Assembly: GCA_021772135.1 (NCBI GenBank) | Contig: JADYXQ010000037.1 | Coordinates: 1-46,206, forward strand | DNA from: Candidatus Obscuribacter sp. | Lineage (GTDB): Bacteria > Cyanobacteriota > Vampirovibrionia > Obscuribacterales > Obscuribacteraceae | Reading direction: 5' to 3' | DNA: 46,206 bases | In this document: one piece after another, positions 15,036-23,420 of the stretch | Layout of the letters: each line of letters opens with the position of its first letter | Numbering within the stretch: position 1 is the stretch's first letter | Program-made: the position numbers and the translations under genes | Notes under the pieces: model-generated | What the model saw: the letters and a program-made list of their open reading frames with translations, nothing else | Database searches by the model: none | Told to the model about the DNA's origin: nothing

Positions 15036-17303
15036 TTAGAAACTTTGAGATTGCAGCGCGGCAGGCTCAAGAACCTGCACTTGCTGCTTTGGGAGATTCT
15101 GCGCTTTAGGAATGCGGAACCAGAAAGTTGAACCTTTGCCTTCTTCAGACTCGACACCAATAGTGCCGCCATGCTGCTCAACAATACCCTTACAAATCGC
15201 CAGACCAAGACCGGTACCACCTTTCTTCTTAGCGTCGGAAGCTTCCACTTGCTGGAATCTCTGGAACAATCGGTTTTTAAAGCTCTCTGGAATACCGCGG
15301 CCTCTATCTGTGACGTGCACTTCGATAAAGCCCCCGGGTATTTCAGCGGAGCTTACAGTCACGGCAGCGCCCTTTGGCGAGAATTTAACGGCGTTGGAAA
15401 TTAAGTTGACCAGTACCTGCACCAGTCGGTCACCATCAGCATGCACCATTTCGCCGGTGGGTTGCATCTCAAGCAATACGCCATTGTTGGCGGCAAAAGT
15501 ATTGACCGCTTGTTCTGAGCGTTCGAAAATTGAGGCCACTCCCACGTCGGCAAGCTCCATGTCGAGTTTGCCGGCCTCGAGTTTTTCCACATCGAGAATA
15601 TCGTTGATCAGACCAATCAATCTTATAGTGTTGCGTTCGGCAATGGTTACCACTTTTTTCGCTTGATCAGGTAGTGAGCCCATGGCGCCCACGGCCAGGA
15701 GAGTAAGCGAGCCGCGAATTGAAGTAAGCGGTGTGCGCAATTCGTGTGAAACCGTAGAGACGAATTCTTTTTTCATGCGCTCTACTTCTTTGCGCTCAGA
15801 TACATCGAGCACGTTAGCCATAAAGCGCACGGCACCATCAGGAGAGACAAATTCGGTCAGTGATATTTCTACTGGGAAATCTTCGCCGTTGGCTGACAAA
15901 CAGTCGAACTCACCAATGCGGTTCAAGGCTTTAGTAAACAGTGTTTCCATAAAGGCCTGACGGTCGCTGGGGTCATTGACTGAGAAATGCCTGGCGTCGG
16001 CAAAGAGCGACATCATGTGGCGACCCAGCATTTCATGGCTGCGGGTGGAGAACATTGATTCGGTGCGAGGGTTAATCGACTCAATCAAACCGTCGCGGGT
16101 GACGATAATCAGGCCTACCATCATGTTATTGATGATGTTGCGAATGCGGGCTTCGTTAGCCTTAATCGCTTCTTCCACCAATTTACGTTGCGTGATATCG
16201 TGGGCCACGCAGAACAGAGCTCGGTCTTTTTCAGACCAGTCTGCCGACCACAAGACGTTAACCATGCTACCGTCGCGCTTCTTAACACGGTTTTCAAAGT
16301 TGACTTTGCTGGTGGCACCACGGACGGAGCGCACAGCGCGAATTGTATCGGGCACATCTTCGGGCATAATTACTTCAATGAAGCGGCGGCCCATCAGCTC
16401 GTCAGGATAGAAGCCCCAGCTCTCGTACGACGCTGGGTTGACGGCCACGAATTTACCATCCATATCAATAGAACAAATTACATCGGCGGCGTTTTCAATT
16501 ACAGCACGCTCTTTGCGGCTGGCTTCTGCCAGTGCTTCCGCCATGCTGCGGAAGGCGTCGTCTAATTGCGCAATTTCGTCATTGCCGCTCAGTGGTGGCC
16601 GCAGTTTTTGACCGCGAGCCAATCTGAATGAGTTATCAGTGACTGTATTTAAACGGGTAGAAATGCTGCGCAAGAAATAATACAAGAGCAAGAAAGCTAT
16701 ACCGATATTCAGTACGACACCGAAGACCAGGAACATCTTGACCGCCGCCCTGGATCTGTTCTGTTGTTCCGGGCTCTCGCTTTCGATTTTCCTTTCGTCT
16801 TCGGTCAGTCCTTTTAATTCGTCTTGCAATTGGTCGGCCAGTTGCCTGATTTGTTTATACATGTGCCTGGCACGAAATTGGGCAACGTCTACGCGGTTGT
16901 CGTCAATGGCCGCTTTAGCTTCGCCTAAAATTTTCAAACCGTCTGAGGTAATCGTCTGCAGCCGTCCTAAAATCAGCTGCTGTTTATCATTGTCGCCAAC
17001 CAGTCCTTTAAGCTCGGCTAAATCGAGAGGAATCTGGCGCACGATCTTGTCATAGCGATCTGAGAAGAGTGGGCTTTTGGTAATACTATAACCGCCCATA
17101 GCCACACCGGCGTCGTAGAACAATTTAGATAGAGCGTTGGCCTGCGAAATGATCGCCTTAGAACGCACCTGTCTCTGCACTTCCACCTCTGCTTGCTGCA
17201 GCAGCACTGAAAGAACAATCAAAAACACAAGTTCGAAGACGAGCGGAACTAGAACGAGAATAAATCCCTTATGCGAAATCTTGAGTTGAAGATTGAGTCG
17301 CAT
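15036..17303 (-). CDS. Membrane-bound hybrid-less sensor histidine kinase (HAMP-PAS-PAS-HisKA-HATPase)
   Basis: A 755-aa inner-membrane kinase. It has TM1 at ~13-35, a ~150-residue helical sensor domain outside, TM2 at ~189-211, HAMP (~212-264), PAS (~265-380), PAS (~385-505), HisKA with His520 in SHELRTPL and an HATPase domain (Asn634/Asn637 in LVNLISNAVKF, DRGRG, GGTGLGL). It would autophosphorylate on His520 and pass phosphate to the receivers encoded just downstream. AGGA lies 6 nt before the ATG. The sensor segment ~56-136 has a close relative in the broken fragment at 19490-19741. The ligand of the sensor domain is unknown. Confidence 0.95.
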   Translation of the reverse strand: MRLNLQLKISHKGFILVLVPLVFELVFLIVLSVLLQQAEVEVQRQVRSKAIISQANALSKLFYDAGVAMGGYSITKSPLFSDRYDKIVRQIPLDLAELKGLVGDNDKQQLILGRLQTITSDGLKILGEAKAAIDDNRVDVAQFRARHMYKQIRQLADQLQDELKGLTEDERKIESESPEQQNRSRAAVKMFLVFGVVLNIGIAFLLLYYFLRSISTRLNTVTDNSFRLARGQKLRPPLSGNDEIAQLDDAFRSMAEALAEASRKERAVIENAADVICSIDMDGKFVAVNPASYESWGFYPDELMGRRFIEVIMPEDVPDTIRAVRSVRGATSKVNFENRVKKRDGSMVNVLWSADWSEKDRALFCVAHDITQRKLVEEAIKANEARIRNIINNMMVGLIIVTRDGLIESINPRTESMFSTRSHEMLGRHMMSLFADARHFSVNDPSDRQAFMETLFTKALNRIGEFDCLSANGEDFPVEISLTEFVSPDGAVRFMANVLDVSERKEVERMKKEFVSTVSHELRTPLTSIRGSLTLLAVGAMGSLPDQAKKVVTIAERNTIRLIGLINDILDVEKLEAGKLDMELADVGVASIFERSEQAVNTFAANNGVLLEMQPTGEMVHADGDRLVQVLVNLISNAVKFSPKGAAVTVSSAEIPGGFIEVHVTDRGRGIPESFKNRLFQRFQQVEASDAKKKGGTGLGLAICKGIVEQHGGTIGVESEEGKGSTFWFRIPKAQNLPKQQVQVLEPAALQSQSF

Positions 17304-17327
17304 GCGACATCCTATTACTGGAACTGG

Positions 17328-18326
17328 TCAGGGTTTTTTGTTGGGGTTCATCAACGCTTCTTTAATGCGTTGCAATTTTTCGCGGTCAAGACTGTAGCCA
17401 TTACCAAAGTTGATTGAGGCTGAAGGGTCACCTACAGGCACGACAGCAGGAGTGGCTGCAACCGGCGGAGTAACTGGATTGTTGCCCTGTTGCACCGGCA
17501 CAGGCTGTGGTTGTGGTTGTGGTTGTGGTTGAACTGATTGGCCGGCGAATCTCGATGTGTTCGCGGGCTGGGCGTATGTCTGCGTAGGAGAAGGCGATTG
17601 ACGGCTGGGCTGGTCGGAAGCCAGATCGTTCAAGATTTGTCTGGTTTCGTCATCGACCATCACTTCAGCTTCACTGTCGGCGCGACGGTAGCCTTGAGGC
17701 AGACCAAAATAATTGACAGGAATGGGACAATTCTGGGTGCGGTAGGTATCAAGCATTGATGTGAGCGCACCGGAAGTAGTCACGGCGCTGACTTTCAGAG
17801 GAAAAGTTCTGGTATCGGGCAAACCGTAAACTTTAGCCAACATCTGCGAAATTTGAGGGGGCACGGCAATATCGTTGGAAATCCAGCAGTCGGCATGTCT
17901 GATGCCGGCAGCATGCTCAGCCATCTGCGCAGTGCCGCCTTCCATCACATACTGAGTGGCTTGCAGACCGGCGACGGTATGAGACCCGCCTTTTGTCCAC
18001 TTACGCAAAGACATGTCCTGCCCTCGACCGGCCAGCTTGCGATCTAACTCTTGCATCCATTTGGCAAAACTGGTGCTGTAGTACATGCGAGTTTTGTCAT
18101 TGAAAAGGGCGACGTTCCATTCAGGAGCGCTGGTGACGATGTTGACCCCTTGTTTGGGGCTGACCAGCTTTAAACCTGTTGGACTGATGTAGACATATTG
18201 GTCGCCGAAATTGGCTGAGCGCTGAGTTAAAACCCAGCCTTTCTCGTCGGCCATGGCTGGCCCGGCGCAAAGAGAGCCGCAGAGAGTGACTGTAAGTGCG
18301 ATTATGAGAAGCGATACTGAGCGCAT
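17328..18326 (-). CDS. Secreted hypothetical protein with Pro/Gln-rich linker
   Basis: A 332-aa exported protein I do not recognise. The ATG at 18326 gives a clean signal peptide (MRSVSLLIIALTVTLCG, cleavage near AMA-DE). An in-frame ATG at 18371 and the ORF start at 18389 would put polar residues ahead of it. A folded domain covers ~28-225 and has a few cysteines. It is followed by a low-complexity linker with QPQPQPQP from a short DNA repeat, and a conserved-looking C-terminal helix (LDREKLQRIKEALMNP). It lies 24 nt upstream of the sensor kinase gene on the same strand, so it may be co-expressed with the kinase and act with its outer domain; that link is inference. Confidence 0.75.
   Translation of the reverse strand: MRSVSLLIIALTVTLCGSLCAGPAMADEKGWVLTQRSANFGDQYVYISPTGLKLVSPKQGVNIVTSAPEWNVALFNDKTRMYYSTSFAKWMQELDRKLAGRGQDMSLRKWTKGGSHTVAGLQATQYVMEGGTAQMAEHAAGIRHADCWISNDIAVPPQISQMLAKVYGLPDTRTFPLKVSAVTTSGALTSMLDTYRTQNCPIPVNYFGLPQGYRRADSEAEVMVDDETRQILNDLASDQPSRQSPSPTQTYAQPANTSRFAGQSVQPQPQPQPQPVPVQQGNNPVTPPVAATPAVVPVGDPSASINFGNGYSLDREKLQRIKEALMNPNKKP
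17506..17529. repeat. Hexanucleotide tandem repeat (4 x TGTGGT)
   Basis: Four perfect tandem copies of TGTGGT inside the secreted protein gene. They encode alternating Pro-Gln on the minus strand. Copy-number change would lengthen or shorten the linker without shifting the frame. Confidence 0.8.
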
Positions 18327-18452
18327 GATAATTCCGCTTTCTGGCCGATGTGAGCCCCATCCACTGATGTTCATACCCGCTGACGCCACATTAAAAACAG
18401 GTTTATCAGAACCTGGGCCAATCTTACAGAAATCGTAAAAACATTGATAGTT

Positions 18453-18596
18453 CTAGAACATCGAGTCAGGATCGAGTGCTGCAGCTTTTAATCTTGCCTC
18501 TGAAGCTAGATCCGTCTCACCCAGCCCGTCATAAATTTGTGAAAGGAAATAATAGCCTCTAGCGTACTTGGAGTTCTGCTTTAAATTAAAGCACAA
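18453..18596 (-). pseudogene. TPR-protein remnant (C-terminal fragment)
   Basis: An open stretch of ~47 codons ending in TAG at 18453-18455. It reads as one tetratricopeptide unit: YARGYYFLSQIYDGLGETD followed by LASEARLKAAALDPDS. The spacing of Gly/Tyr/Leu and the terminal LDP are typical of TPR. An in-frame TAG lies immediately upstream (18597-18599) and no start or ribosome-binding site precedes it, so it looks like the broken tail of a lost gene. It sits in the otherwise gene-poor stretch 18327-18728, where I see nothing else. Confidence 0.55.
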
Positions 18597-18602
18597 CTAT
18601 GG
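18590..18602. repeat. 13-bp direct repeat, copy 1
   Basis: AGCACAACTATGG, identical to 19260-19272. This copy sits at the point where the TPR remnant loses its reading frame. The pair brackets the body of the orphan ORF at 18729-19340. Confidence 0.55.
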
Positions 18603-18728
18603 CAAGGCAGCTGACAGTTCCCACATTTTTCCGTAAAACTAAGGCGCTCATAGAATCCTCGTGACCGATAAACGATACTTAAGTTGTGCCCAAAACAATA
18701 CTAGTACCAAAACTAGAGCAAAGCGACC

Positions 18729-19340
18729 TTAAGCTGCACTGCTCAAACCAATTTGAGCCCGTTGAATTAGTTGGCGGTCCGTAAATCTTCCAGCGGTTTG
18801 GTCACTGGAGGTGGCTACCAGAGACAAGGATTGGGTAGGACTCAGCTCAATGTGGCTCACGGCCTTGAGAGTGTCGCTGGCTACAACTTGCTCGTCAACA
18901 ATGTTAACGCGTTGGCCAGTGCGGCTAACGACATTGTTCTCTGCTGATTCCGCCGGCGTGGCACTTAAATGATCGTGCCAGAAGTCGTTTAATTGGTCTC
19001 CAAATTGGCTTTTGGCAGGATTTGCAACCCACTGTCTTTCCGCATGGGCTAGAGTATCCCAATATGTGCTGACTACTCCGGTTGGGGATCGTAAGCCGTC
19101 AGCCTGGTGGGTTGATTTATAAACCGATGGCCAGTAATTACGCTGAACACCTTGATTGCAAACAAACCAATGACTCATTGCTGAGTGCGTCGCATGGCGC
19201 GTTTTTGCCAACCAGGCTTCTCTATTTGGGGCATCAAGAAGATCATTTAAACTATTCATAGCACAACTATGGGTCTGAGTATTGGTAAACGAATTGATAG
19301 ATTTTATGTCGTGTGACGTTAAATCAAGCCGTATAAACAT
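18729..19340 (-). CDS. Orphan hypothetical protein
   Basis: A 203-aa open frame with no family I recognise. It is polar with several Trp/His residues (HWFVCNQG, NYWPSVY, FWHDHL) and no signal peptide or membrane segment. There is no clear ribosome-binding site at the ATG (19340). A second ATG at 19259, giving 176 aa (MNSLNDLLDAP), lies directly after one copy of a 13-bp direct repeat. It is in a zone of gene remnants and is AT-richer than the flanking genes. It could be a recently acquired or decaying gene; a protein-like composition favours a real coding sequence. Confidence 0.45.
   Translation of the reverse strand: MFIRLDLTSHDIKSINSFTNTQTHSCAMNSLNDLLDAPNREAWLAKTRHATHSAMSHWFVCNQGVQRNYWPSVYKSTHQADGLRSPTGVVSTYWDTLAHAERQWVANPAKSQFGDQLNDFWHDHLSATPAESAENNVVSRTGQRVNIVDEQVVASDTLKAVSHIELSPTQSLSLVATSSDQTAGRFTDRQLIQRAQIGLSSAA
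19260..19272. repeat. 13-bp direct repeat, copy 2
   Basis: AGCACAACTATGG, identical to 18590-18602, 670 bp away in the same orientation. It touches the internal ATG (19257-19259) of the orphan ORF. Confidence 0.55.
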
Positions 19341-19489
19341 ACTACTTGTAATATTAATAAATTGCTGGTTATTGTCACCGCATTTAGTGGCGACATTATT
19401 TTTCTAAGCTGAACATTCCGCTAACTAATTGACTGGCGCCGAAATCGGGTCATAAGCACTCCTCGGAGCAGTCACTGCATAGAATCGTT

Positions 19490-19741
19490 CTACTGCATAA
19501 AATTATCGTCAATGGCGACCCTTGCGCTGTTGAGCATTGTCAGTCCCTCAGCGGTGATTTTTTCCAATCGAGCGATAGTTCGTAATTGCTTTTCATTGTC
19601 GCTGCCCACGGCCGCCTTAAGCTCTTCCAACTCACGGGGAATGTCGCGCTTGATACGCTCAAACCGATCGGCAAAAAGCGGACTTTTAGTGATGCTATAA
19701 CCACCTATGGCAATACCGCAATCATAAAAGCATTTGGACAA
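19490..19741 (-). pseudogene. Fragment of a histidine-kinase sensor domain (paralogue of the 15036-17303 kinase)
   Basis: 83 codons ending in TAG that align with residues ~58-136 of the kinase encoded at 15036-17303. GGYSITKSPLF and AIDDN are identical, and overall identity is roughly 55-60% by eye with one single-residue gap. Similarity stops at AIDDN, directly before an in-frame TAG. Upstream, A-N-V-L-S-K extends the match a few codons past 19741 (to about 19750), then it fades and an in-frame TGA appears. There is no membrane segment, kinase domain or ribosome-binding site. It is the remnant of a second kinase gene, destroyed between the peptide-transporter operon and the orphan ORF. The rest of 19341-19815 shows no gene. 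Confidence 0.75.
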
Positions 19742-19815
19742 AACATTAGCGTGAGCAGTCCTCCAGATACAAATAGATGTACCCGTTTTGCCCTGAGATC
19801 ATTGCTGCGCCAATA

Positions 19816-20718
19816 TTACCTGGATTTTTTGCCTAATCGCGTGCGCGGATCGAGGGCATCTCTTAAGCCGTCGCCAAGAAAATTGAAAGAAAGCACGGTG
19901 ATGAAAATAAAAAGCGATGGAAAAAATATCAGGTGCGGATGGGCGCGCAGTGAGCGCCAGCCGTCAGAAGCGAGCGTGCCCCAACTGCAAGCGGGCGGTG
20001 ACAGTCCAAGACCAATAAAGCTCAAGGTCGACTCAGAGAGAATTGCCGAAGGCACAGTAAAAGTCAGGGCAACAATAATCGGCCCCAGAGCATTAGGCAA
20101 GAGGTGTTTGAAAACTATGTTCCAACCAGATTGCCCCTGAGCGCGGGCAGCTTCGATAAACTCCTCGTTTTTTAGTTGCAAAAATTGGGCCCGCACCAGG
20201 CGAGCGGTGCCCATCCAACTAACCAGGCCAAGGGCAATTAAAATGCCGATAGTGCCTCGACCAAGCAGTACGCCAATCAAGATCATCACAAGCAAATCAG
20301 GCAGTGAGTAAGCGATATCTACACCACGCATCATAAAGGTATCGACTTTACCACCGAGATAACCGGAAAGCGCACCATATAAGGTGCCAATGACAAAGGC
20401 CACGGCCGCTGTGGTTAAACCAATGGCGATAGATAATCTAGCACCGTAAACTATGCGCGAAAACAAATCGCGTCCCAGCTCGTCAGTGCCCATCCAGTGC
20501 TGACCACTTGGGCCGGCCAGAAAATCGCTCGAGGTCTGATCGAATGAGTACTGACAGAGACTGAAACCCATAAAGGAAAGCAATGCTACCACGCAAATGA
20601 GGGCAATCACCCACAACGCGATGTAAGCGGTGGGTATACGCCTGATACGTGCCATCACGCTCTGATCGAGCGGAGCCACCACCGGCATCTTTGCCTTTTC
20701 GACTATTTCCATCGGCAC
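19816..20718 (-). CDS. Oligopeptide/dipeptide ABC transporter permease (DppC/OppC family)
   Basis: A 300-aa inner-membrane permease with about six membrane segments. It has the typical N-terminal cytoplasmic tail, the HWMGTDELGRDLFSRIVYG motif of DppC-type subunits and the EAA loop EAARAQGQSGWNIVFKHLLPNALGP that docks the ATPase. It pairs with the DppB-like subunit 12 nt upstream. The start is a GTG at 20718 or an ATG two codons later. The C-terminus (DALDPRTRLGKK) is complete. No ATPase genes follow; the next sequence is a gene remnant. Confidence 0.93.
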   Translation of the reverse strand: MPMEIVEKAKMPVVAPLDQSVMARIRRIPTAYIALWVIALICVVALLSFMGFSLCQYSFDQTSSDFLAGPSGQHWMGTDELGRDLFSRIVYGARLSIAIGLTTAAVAFVIGTLYGALSGYLGGKVDTFMMRGVDIAYSLPDLLVMILIGVLLGRGTIGILIALGLVSWMGTARLVRAQFLQLKNEEFIEAARAQGQSGWNIVFKHLLPNALGPIIVALTFTVPSAILSESTLSFIGLGLSPPACSWGTLASDGWRSLRAHPHLIFFPSLFIFITVLSFNFLGDGLRDALDPRTRLGKKSR

Positions 20719-20730
20719 AATTCCATTAGT

Positions 20731-21651
20731 CTAGTCCTCTATTCGCATGCGGGGGTCAAGGAACTGGTAAGCCAGATCTACAAAGGTGTTGGCGATGATC
20801 AGGAGCACAGCGAATACCAGGGTGGTGCCCAAGATCAAATCGTAATCACGGTTCATTACCGCAGTGATAAAGAAGCGGCCCATGCCGGGTATGGCATAAA
20901 TATATTCCACCACAAAAGAGCCTGTAATAACGATAGCCGTCAGCGGCCCAAGCACCGTCACTACAGGAATTAGCGAGTTACGCAAAATGTGCTTTAAGAC
21001 GGTGTTCCACTGCGACAGGCCTTTTGAACGCGCCGTGCGCACCCAATCTTTCTCTACTATTTCCAGCACCGATGCCCTTGTTAATCTGGCCAGATAGGCG
21101 GCGGGTGAAAAAGCCAGAGTCACTGCCGGCAATACCACATGCCAGGGTGATTCCCACAGACCCACAGGCAAAACTCGCAATTTAATGGCAAAGACAAATA
21201 TAAGAGTGGCACCGATGACAAATCCGGGCACCGAAATTCCTAGAGTAGAAAGAAACATGGCAATGACGTCTTCTTTGCGCCCGCGACAAACTGCGGCAAT
21301 CGCTCCTAGCGGCACTCCGATAAGCACCGCCAGGGTAAGGCTGATGGTGCCCAGTTGCAGCGAGACGGGAAAAGCATCGGCAAGAATATCATTGACCGTG
21401 CGATTGACGTACTTATAAGAAACTCCCAGGTCACCTTGAGCCAGACGTCCGAGATAAAGCAAATATTGCTCTGGTACTGGTTTGTCTAAATGATATTTGG
21501 CGTTCAAATTGGCGATAATTTCAGGAGGCAAATTTTTGTCGGCATCGAAGGGCCCGCCAGGCACAATGCGCACCAGCACGAAAGTAAGGGATGCAACGAC
21601 GAGCAAAACCGGTATGGCCAGTAATATGCGTTTGACTATTAATGCAAACAT
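20731..21651 (-). CDS. Oligopeptide/dipeptide ABC transporter permease (DppB/OppB family)
   Basis: A 306-aa inner-membrane permease. It has the DppB N-terminus (IVKRILLAIPVLLVVASLTFVLVRIVPGGP is split by the first membrane helix), the GDLGVSY segment and the EAA loop VRTARSKGLSQWNTVLKHILRNSLIP. About six membrane segments are visible, and the length is normal. It lies 25 nt after the substrate-binding lipoprotein gene and 12 nt before the DppC-like gene, so the three are co-transcribed. Confidence 0.94.
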   Translation of the reverse strand: MFALIVKRILLAIPVLLVVASLTFVLVRIVPGGPFDADKNLPPEIIANLNAKYHLDKPVPEQYLLYLGRLAQGDLGVSYKYVNRTVNDILADAFPVSLQLGTISLTLAVLIGVPLGAIAAVCRGRKEDVIAMFLSTLGISVPGFVIGATLIFVFAIKLRVLPVGLWESPWHVVLPAVTLAFSPAAYLARLTRASVLEIVEKDWVRTARSKGLSQWNTVLKHILRNSLIPVVTVLGPLTAIVITGSFVVEYIYAIPGMGRFFITAVMNRDYDLILGTTLVFAVLLIIANTFVDLAYQFLDPRMRIED

Positions 21652-21676
21652 GAATTTCCTATAGTTCTACATAATT

Positions 21677-23338
21677 TCATCTGGCACCGTATTTGGTTTG
21701 ACTGTTTTGAGAGTCATCAACCACCACATCTTTAAAGAATTGCAAATCTAATGGATTAATCGCAATTCCCGTCACCCATGGTTTGACCATGATATTTTGC
21801 GTGGCTAAAAATGTCGGCACAATCGGCACCGCCTCGCGACAAAGCATAACGTCGGCCTGACGATAAAGATCGGCTCGCTTGGCTGCGTTGAGCTCACCTT
21901 GAGCGGCTTCGATTAAGGCGTCGTAACGCGGATCAGACCATTTAGTGTCGTTATTGCCGCAATCTTTAGTGAACAAATTCATGAAGGTTTCGGGATCGGG
22001 AAAATCGGCTCCCCATGAATTGCGAAACATTGGCGGCGCGTCTTTGCGCACAGTGGCCAGATAAACTTTCCACTCCTGGTTAACCAGTTCTATTTCCATG
22101 CCTAAATTGCGTTTCAATTGATCTTGCGTGGCTTCAACCGTTAAGCGCACATCATCGCGATTAGGATAAAGCAATTCCGGCTTAGGCAAGCCTTTTCCGC
22201 CGGGATAGCCAGCTTCAGCCAGCAGGGCGCGAGCTGCCACAGGGTCAAATTTCAAACCTGAATCAGGTGAATAACCTGGTAGCGCCGGCGGTATCCAACT
22301 GGTGGCCGGACGTTCGCCTCGTCTTAGAATGCGGGGAAAAATAGAACGGTCAATGGCCATGGCCACAGCCTTTCTGATACGCACATCGGTGAATGGCTTT
22401 TTAGTGACATTGAATGCGAGATAGTTAGCGCGCAGCAAAGGAAAGTTTTTGTACTCAGGGGAATTTCTATAGCGCTCAACATCAGGAGTGGCAAAACTTC
22501 TGTTGTCGATGAAATCGAGTTCGTCATTTTCGTAGAGAGCAAAAGCAGTAGAAGCTTCGGGCACCATGAACATTTTTATCAATTTGACCTGGGGGACGCT
22601 GTCAAAATAACCCTCGTTGGCGGCCAGTTCCATCTTGTATTCGTGTTGCCATTTGGTCAGCTTGAAGGGGCCGTTAGTGACAAAGTGCTCAGGTTCTGTC
22701 CAGCGGTCGCCCCATTTTTCCACCACATCTTTGCGCATTGGGAAGCTGACGCAAAAAGCAGTGAGATATATAAAGTATGTGGCCGGCTTGCGCAGACGTA
22801 TTTCAAAAGTATGGGCATCAAGGGCTTTGATGCCAAGAGTTTCTGCGCTTTTCAATTTTCCGGTGTTGTATTCGCGAGCGCCGACAACATCGTAAAGAAA
22901 GAATGCGTACTGAGCGGCAGTGACCGGATTGAGCAGGCGTTTCCAGGCGTACTCGAAATCGTAGGCTGTGACCGGCTTTCCGTCAGTCCAGCGCAAATCG
23001 TCTCTTAAATGGAATAAATAACGCTTGCCGCCGTCGAGAACTTCCCAGTTTTTGGCGCAAGAAGGAGCACAGGTGAGCTTATTGGTGTATTGAGTGAGGC
23101 CGACCATGAGATTGGAAACTACATCAAAGGATGTGGAATCTGTGGCGGTGTGCCAATCAAGACCGGGAGGTTCCGTGCCCAAATTAACGCGCAGCACACC
23201 GGGCTCAAAGCGGCTCCTGGGGCGGATACAAGCCGAAAGTGAAAGAACGCTTATCAATAGCAATACAGCTAGGAAGCAGTGCCCAAGCCTCTTGGCGAAC
23301 TCCGAAATTAAAAACCTGTGATCGCCAATATTTCTCAT
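21677..23338 (-). CDS. Peptide ABC transporter substrate-binding lipoprotein (OppA/DppA family)
   Basis: A 553-aa extracytoplasmic solute-binding protein of family 5. The signal peptide ends in a lipobox (LSLSAC), so it is probably lipid-anchored. Family patterns follow: RVNLGTEPPGLDW, WTDGKPVTAYDFEYAWKRL, the FKLTKW region, IRKAVAMAIDR and the C-terminal FPDPETF/PIVPTF blocks. The open frame runs on to 23731, but that part is antisense to rpmG; the ATG at 23338 fits the signal peptide and is chosen. It binds peptides or related solutes and feeds the two permeases downstream. The promoter must lie in or beyond the rpmG promoter region. Confidence 0.93.
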   Translation of the reverse strand: MRNIGDHRFLISEFAKRLGHCFLAVLLLISVLSLSACIRPRSRFEPGVLRVNLGTEPPGLDWHTATDSTSFDVVSNLMVGLTQYTNKLTCAPSCAKNWEVLDGGKRYLFHLRDDLRWTDGKPVTAYDFEYAWKRLLNPVTAAQYAFFLYDVVGAREYNTGKLKSAETLGIKALDAHTFEIRLRKPATYFIYLTAFCVSFPMRKDVVEKWGDRWTEPEHFVTNGPFKLTKWQHEYKMELAANEGYFDSVPQVKLIKMFMVPEASTAFALYENDELDFIDNRSFATPDVERYRNSPEYKNFPLLRANYLAFNVTKKPFTDVRIRKAVAMAIDRSIFPRILRRGERPATSWIPPALPGYSPDSGLKFDPVAARALLAEAGYPGGKGLPKPELLYPNRDDVRLTVEATQDQLKRNLGMEIELVNQEWKVYLATVRKDAPPMFRNSWGADFPDPETFMNLFTKDCGNNDTKWSDPRYDALIEAAQGELNAAKRADLYRQADVMLCREAVPIVPTFLATQNIMVKPWVTGIAINPLDLQFFKDVVVDDSQNSQTKYGAR

Positions 23339-23357
23339 CGCCTTTATTTTAGCTTTA

Positions 23358-23387
23358 TTGACAGTTTTTCTAACTCTTGGATATACT
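23358..23387 (+). promoter_or_regulatory. Sigma-70 type promoter of the rpmG-rplA unit
   Basis: TTGACA (23358-23363), an 18-nt spacer and TATACT (23382-23387), an almost consensus housekeeping promoter. Transcription would begin near 23394 and read into rpmG. Confidence 0.75.
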
Positions 23388-23397
23388 CTCCATTGAC

Positions 23398-23420
23398 GCC
23401 TCCGAGGAGGCTTCTTTTTT
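23398..23420 (+). terminator. Terminator-like hairpin in the rpmG leader (possible attenuator)
   Basis: GCCTC-CGAG-GAGGC followed by TTCTTTTTT, starting within a few bases of the predicted transcription start and ~50 nt before the rpmG start codon. No plus-strand gene lies upstream that would need a terminator, so it is either an attenuator or a 5' stabilising hairpin for the ribosomal operon. A second small hairpin (AGAGA/TCTCT, 23433-23448) follows. Confidence 0.55.

Noticed and set aside
19375..19391. 17-bp word TCACCGCATTTAGTGGC also present at 35490-35506
   Set aside because: Flanks do not match and one copy is inside a coding gene; a single 17-mer shared over 46 kb can be chance.
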